Positions 7,664 through 9,902 of a stretch of DNA of 9,902 nt are shown piece after piece. The stretch's first letter is position 1, and each line of letters opens with the position of its first letter. This DNA is from Bacillota bacterium. Lineage in GTDB: Bacteria; Bacillota; Limnochordia; Limnochordales; ZCTH02-B6. The notes beneath the pieces are model-generated. The model had not been told where the DNA came from and searched no databases. It saw nothing but the letters and a program-made list of their open reading frames with translations. The position numbers and the translations under genes were made by a program. The stretch spans positions 1 to 9,902 of the forward strand of contig QGSR01000053.1 in NCBI GenBank assembly GCA_003387805.1, written 5' to 3'.

Positions 7664-7682
7664 CATTGCATTGTTCCCCTCC
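7664..7682 (-). promoter_or_regulatory. Alternative clpP start with strong RBS
   Basis: GGAGGGG (7682-7676) precedes ATG 7666 by 9 nt, and this ATG is in frame with clpP. Starting here gives a 220-residue protein whose first 21 residues ([21 protein letters not shown]) precede the canonical start. E. coli ClpP carries a short propeptide that it removes itself, so a pro-form is possible. A second ATG at 7671 is out of frame and only 4 nt from the same site. Confidence 0.45.
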
Positions 7683-7741
7683 GGGGGGCCGCGGTCCTTG
7701 GTAAAATTTCTTCGCGATGTCTCCGTGATGCAGCGGCCGGC

Positions 7742-7758
7742 CGCCCCGGCCCGGGGCG
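7742..7758 (-). terminator. GC hairpin after tig, no U-tract
   Basis: CGCCCC and GGGGCG form a 6-bp stem with a 5-nt loop, 13 nt past the tig stop codon. There is no T run behind it, so efficient intrinsic termination is unlikely. Partial termination or 3'-end protection of tig mRNA within a tig-clpP-clpX transcript is possible. Confidence 0.3.
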
Positions 7759-7771
7759 AAGGGCCGCGCGG

Positions 7772-9235
7772 TTACGCCTTGCCGGTCTCGTCGGCCGGCG
7801 CGGCCTCGCCCGCATCCGCGTCCGCCGCGGCCGCTTCCTCGTCGCCGCCGGCGGCCTCCGCAGCGGCCTTGGGCGCGGTCTCGGCCGCTCCCTCGTCGCC
7901 CGCCGCGGCTTCTTCCTCCGCCGCTTCCTCCGGCTCGTACTCGACCTCCGTCACGTCGGCGTTGTCGATGAGCCAGCGGACGGCCTTGAGCCGCAGCAGG
8001 TTCAGGCGGGACACTTCCCGCCGGTCTTCGTCGGCCATCAGCTCGGCCAGTTCCTTTTCGTCCCGGCCGGGCCCCAGGACGAGCCGCATGCGCTCGTCCA
8101 CTTCCTCCTCGGTCACGTCCAGGTTTTCCGCCCGGGCGATGGCTTCCAGGACCAAGTCCGACTTGACCCGCCGCTCGGCGCCCGGCCGGAACTCTTCGGC
8201 CAGCTGCTCTTCGGTCATCTTGTTGACTTCCAGGTAATCCTCCAGCCGCCAGCCGCTGGCCGCCAGGTTGACGCGGAATTCCTGGATCATCTGCTCGATT
8301 TCCTGCTCGATCATCACTTCGGGAATGTCGACCGCGGCCGCGTCGGTGACCCGCTCGATGATGCGGGCCTCCAGCTCCGAGGCGGCGTCCTCGGCCGCGG
8401 CCTCCTCCAGCCGGCGCCGCGCGTCGGCCCGCAGCTCCTCCAGCGTTTCGAAGTCGCCCGCGGTCTTGGCCAGTTCATCGTCCAGCTCCGGCACGACCCG
8501 GACTTTGATCTCCTGCAGCCGCACGGAGAAGGTGGCTTCTTTGCCGGCCAAATCGTCCCGGGCGTCTTCGGGGAACGTGACGGTGACTTCCCGCTCTTCG
8601 CCCGGCTTCATGCCGATGAGCTGTTGGGCGAAGCCGGGAACGAACGCCTCGGGCGTCACTTCCACCAGCTCGCCGCGTCCCGCGCCGCCGCGGAAGGGCT
8701 CGCCGTCGATGTAGCCGTCAAAGTCGATGACGGCGTAGTCGCCTTCTTCGACGGCTTCTTTGTCCGCCGTTTCCAGGCGGGCGTTGTTCTGGCGGATGCG
8801 CTCCAGCACCCGCTCCACGTCCGCGTCGGTCACTTTGCGGATGTGCTTCTCCACCGCCAGCCCTTTGTACTCGCCCAGCGTCACCTCGGGCTTGACGTCC
8901 ACTTCCGCTTTGAACGTCAGCGGCTTGCCTTCGCCGAAGTCGATGATGTCGATCTGCGCCCGGGACACCGGGTCAATCTCGGCCTGCTTGGCGGCCTCCC
9001 GGTACGCCGCCGGCACCAGCTCTTCGATGGCTTCCTGCAGCAGCGCGTCCTTGCCCAGGTACATCTCGACGATTTTGCGAGGCGCCCGGCCTTTGCGGAA
9101 GCCCGGAATGCGCAGGTCGCGCACGACCCGCCGGTATACCCGGTCAACGGCCTGTTCCACTCGTTCGGGTTCAACTTCAACTTCCAAGACGACACGGGCC
9201 GGATGATCAGGCAACCGTTCGACCGTCGTTTTCAT
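7772..9235 (-). CDS. tig: Trigger factor, ribosome-associated chaperone and prolyl isomerase
   Basis: Binds next to the ribosomal exit tunnel and shields nascent chains; its FKBP domain can catalyse peptidyl-prolyl cis-trans isomerisation. The 487-residue product has the N-terminal ribosome-binding domain with the signature GFRKG (45-49), an FKBP-type domain (about 163-248, starting EEGDYAVIDFDGYIDG), and the helical C-terminal chaperone arms (about 260-430). From residue ~434 to the end there is a 54-residue Ala/Glu/Gly/Asp-rich tail, which makes it longer than the usual ~430 residues. ATG 9235 is chosen because it opens the conserved MKTTVERLP start and follows a GGGGAGG site by about 7 nt; an in-frame TTG at 9322 lies upstream of the likely transcript start. 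It is the first protein gene of the cluster and has a near-consensus promoter. The stop codon is TAA. Confidence 0.97.
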   Translation of the reverse strand: MKTTVERLPDHPARVVLEVEVEPERVEQAVDRVYRRVVRDLRIPGFRKGRAPRKIVEMYLGKDALLQEAIEELVPAAYREAAKQAEIDPVSRAQIDIIDFGEGKPLTFKAEVDVKPEVTLGEYKGLAVEKHIRKVTDADVERVLERIRQNNARLETADKEAVEEGDYAVIDFDGYIDGEPFRGGAGRGELVEVTPEAFVPGFAQQLIGMKPGEEREVTVTFPEDARDDLAGKEATFSVRLQEIKVRVVPELDDELAKTAGDFETLEELRADARRRLEEAAAEDAASELEARIIERVTDAAAVDIPEVMIEQEIEQMIQEFRVNLAASGWRLEDYLEVNKMTEEQLAEEFRPGAERRVKSDLVLEAIARAENLDVTEEEVDERMRLVLGPGRDEKELAELMADEDRREVSRLNLLRLKAVRWLIDNADVTEVEYEPEEAAEEEAAAGDEGAAETAPKAAAEAAGGDEEAAAADADAGEAAPADETGKA

Positions 9236-9279
9236 GCCATGCCCTCCCCGGCAGCAACGCCTAACATAGTCAGTGTATC

Positions 9280-9299
9280 CCAACCGTGGGTGCAGTTGG
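9280..9299 (-). other. Stem-loop in the tig leader
   Basis: CCAAC (9299-9295) pairs with GTTGG (9284-9280) across a 10-nt loop, within the roughly 79-nt leader between the expected start near 9314 and the tig ATG. The stem is too short, and the leader too short, to propose a riboswitch. It may affect mRNA stability. Confidence 0.3.
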
Positions 9300-9320
9300 A
9301 GGCCGAATTTCGCTCTTGCC

Positions 9321-9349
9321 ATTATCCCTTAGCGGGTCGGCACTGTCAA
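9321..9349 (-). promoter_or_regulatory. Sigma-A promoter of tig
   Basis: TTGACA (9349-9344) and GATAAT (9326-9321) are separated by exactly 17 nt on the minus strand. The -35 box is a full consensus match and the -10 box matches 5 of 6 positions. Transcription should start near 9314. This is one of the two best promoters in the window and probably drives tig, and perhaps clpP-clpX by readthrough. Confidence 0.88.
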
Positions 9350-9371
9350 TAAGCAGGCGGGACGCGACGGG

Positions 9372-9449
9372 CCGCGGCCGCGGTGCATCGCGGCCGGCTG
9401 GAAAAGCCGGGCAGCGGGGCGGAACATGCCTGCCGCCGGCCGTGGCAGG
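9372..9449. repeat. Three GC-rich dyads between tRNA-Leu and tig
   Basis: The gap between tRNA-Leu and the tig promoter holds three symmetric elements. One is a perfect 12-bp palindrome, CCGCGGCCGCGG (9372-9383). The second is a 6-bp stem CCGGCT/AGCCGG with a 5-nt loop (9394-9410). The third is a 6-bp stem CCTGCC/GGCAGG with a 9-nt loop (9429-9449). None is followed by a T run on the minus strand, so none is a textbook terminator for the tRNA transcript. No coding frame is apparent in this gap. Confidence 0.4.
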
Positions 9450-9497
9450 GAACGAAATCCGTGGACCGTGGTTTGGCCGTGCCTGGATGAAAGAGAC

Positions 9498-9582
9498 TGG
9501 TGCGAGAGGGGGGACTCGAACCCCCACGCCGCGAGGCACTAGATCCTAAGTCTAGCGCGTCTGCCAGTTCCGCCACTCTCGC
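9498..9582 (-). tRNA. tRNA-Leu (anticodon TAG)
   Basis: A complete class II tRNA. The acceptor stem GCGAGAG (from 9582) pairs with CTCTCGC, followed by discriminator A (9501) and an encoded CCA (9500-9498). The anticodon stem CTAGA/TCTAG encloses the loop CTTAGGA with anticodon TAG at 9548-9546, reading CUN leucine codons. A long variable arm, typical of tRNA-Leu, precedes the T arm (GGGGG-TTCGAGT-CCCCC). It is the second tRNA of the pair and has no promoter of its own in the 32-nt gap behind tRNA-Lys. Confidence 0.97.
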
Positions 9583-9610
9583 AAGAAACCCCGCCGGACG
9601 CGGCGGGGTT
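9583..9610 (-). terminator. Perfect hairpin between the two tRNA genes
   Basis: AACCCCGCCG (9610-9601) and CGGCGGGGTT (9596-9587) form a perfect 10-bp stem with the 4-nt loop CGTC on the minus strand. The short T-rich tail TTTCTT then runs directly into the first base of tRNA-Leu. It looks like an intrinsic terminator of tRNA-Lys transcripts, but its position suggests it could also be a processing stem in a two-tRNA precursor. Confidence 0.6.
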
Positions 9611-9614
9611 CGTT

Positions 9615-9689
9615 TGGTGTGCCCGGTGGGATTCGAACCCACAACCTAAGGATTAAAAGTCCTTTGCGCTACCGTTGCGCCACGGGCAC
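9615..9689 (-). tRNA. tRNA-Lys (anticodon TTT)
   Basis: A complete class I tRNA. The acceptor stem GTGCCCG (from 9689) pairs with CGGGCAC, then discriminator A (9618) and an encoded CCA (9617-9615). The D stem is GCGC/GCGC. The anticodon stem AAGGA/TCCTT encloses the loop CTTTTAA with anticodon TTT (9657-9655), reading AAA and AAG. The T arm is GTGGG-TTCGAAT-CCCAC. It lies about 6 nt behind the expected start of a strong promoter. Confidence 0.97.
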
Positions 9690-9701
9690 AGGGCATTATC
9701 T

Positions 9702-9730
9702 ATTATACCGTCCGCCGCAGCCGGCGTCAA
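9702..9730 (-). promoter_or_regulatory. Sigma-A promoter of the tRNA genes
   Basis: TTGACG (9730-9725) and TATAAT (9707-9702) are spaced by exactly 17 nt on the minus strand, matching 5/6 and 6/6 consensus positions. The expected start near 9695 lies just ahead of tRNA-Lys, as is usual for stable-RNA genes. Confidence 0.9.
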
Positions 9731-9747
9731 ACGAGATCTGCGCGCCA

Positions 9748-9902
9748 TTACCCGCACGCCGCCGCGGTGCGGCGGGCTCTCCGGCGGCGCGGCCGGGCCC
9801 GGCGGCGAGCCCTGGCCGCCTGCGCCAGCTTTTCGCCGGCGTAGGCCGCCGCGGCCAGCGCCAAGCCCGCGGCCGCTTCGATCTGGCGCACGGACGCCTG
9901 CC
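9748..9902 (-). CDS. C-terminal end of an unidentified protein (partial)
   Basis: A minus-strand frame enters at the right edge and ends at TAA (9750-9748), giving 50 residues of a C-terminus. It reads as an alanine-rich helix (AAAGLALAAAAYAGEKLAQ) followed by a very basic tail with 11 Arg in about 16 residues, ending TAAACG. Codon choice is GC-rich at the third position, and this frame is more protein-like than the other two. The basic tail could bind nucleic acid or an anionic membrane surface, but no family can be named. The start lies outside the window. Its end is about 20 nt upstream of the tRNA promoter. Confidence 0.5.
   Translation of the reverse strand, partial: QASVRQIEAAAGLALAAAAYAGEKLAQAARARRRARPRRRRARRTAAACG

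Noticed and set aside
3833..9352. A 5.5-kb uninterrupted open frame on the plus strand, opposite tig, clpP, clpX and lonB
   Set aside because: Its product is His/Arg/Gln/Val-rich with no domain pattern. The real genes tig, clpP, clpX and lonB happen to share one reading phase, and their GC-rich codon use avoids the triplets that would create antisense stops, so the openness is a by-product.
1..9902. Search for CtsR operators, CIRCE elements, CRISPR arrays, insertion sequences and attachment repeats
   Set aside because: No tandem GGTCAAA-type heptamers, no TTAGCACTC/GAGTGCTAA pair, no regularly spaced repeats and no transposase-like frame were seen by eye. The tRNA genes are complete and show no integrated element beside them.

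Overview
The window is a GC-rich, almost entirely minus-strand stretch of bacterial chromosome carrying a compact protein-quality-control locus. In the direction of transcription (right to left) the order is: C-terminal end of an unidentified gene, tRNA-Lys(TTT), tRNA-Leu(TAG), tig (trigger factor), clpP, clpX, lonB, lonA and ysxC (engB-type GTPase), then an unassigned C-rich stretch at the left edge. The order tig/clpX/lonB/lonA/ysxC is the classical Bacillota arrangement. LonB, the membrane-anchored Lon paralogue tied to sporulation, points to a spore-forming member. The high GC content with strong Shine-Dalgarno sites and CCA-encoding tRNA genes suggests a high-GC, probably thermophilic Bacillota lineage (Symbiobacterium, Thermaerobacter or Limnochorda-like). 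That placement is inference, not a sequence match.

Right part (9236-9902): two tRNA genes follow a near-perfect sigma-A promoter (TTGACG-17-TATAAT) and are separated by a perfect 10-bp hairpin. A second near-perfect promoter (TTGACA-17-GATAAT) lies between tRNA-Leu and tig and gives tig a leader of about 79 nt.

Central part (3860-9235): trigger factor binds nascent chains at the ribosome. ClpP and ClpX form the ATP-dependent ClpXP protease and lie 15 nt apart. A terminator-like hairpin starts 4 nt after the clpX stop codon, and lonB follows behind a weaker candidate promoter, so lonB is probably partly uncoupled from clpPX.

Left part (1-3859): lonA has its own leader with a consensus TATAAT box, a 13-bp palindrome where a -35 box should be, and a terminator-like hairpin whose 5' arm overlaps the predicted transcription start. 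ysxC starts 2 nt after the lonA stop codon and is translationally linked to it. Downstream of ysxC there is no recognisable gene.

The locus is mostly ordinary housekeeping, and I do not see a new multi-gene system in it. The points worth a second look are: an Asn at the ClpP position that aligns with the catalytic Asp; the terminator/start-site overlap before lonA; low-complexity C-terminal tails on four of the six proteins; two well-formed translation starts for clpP; and the hairpin between the two tRNA genes.
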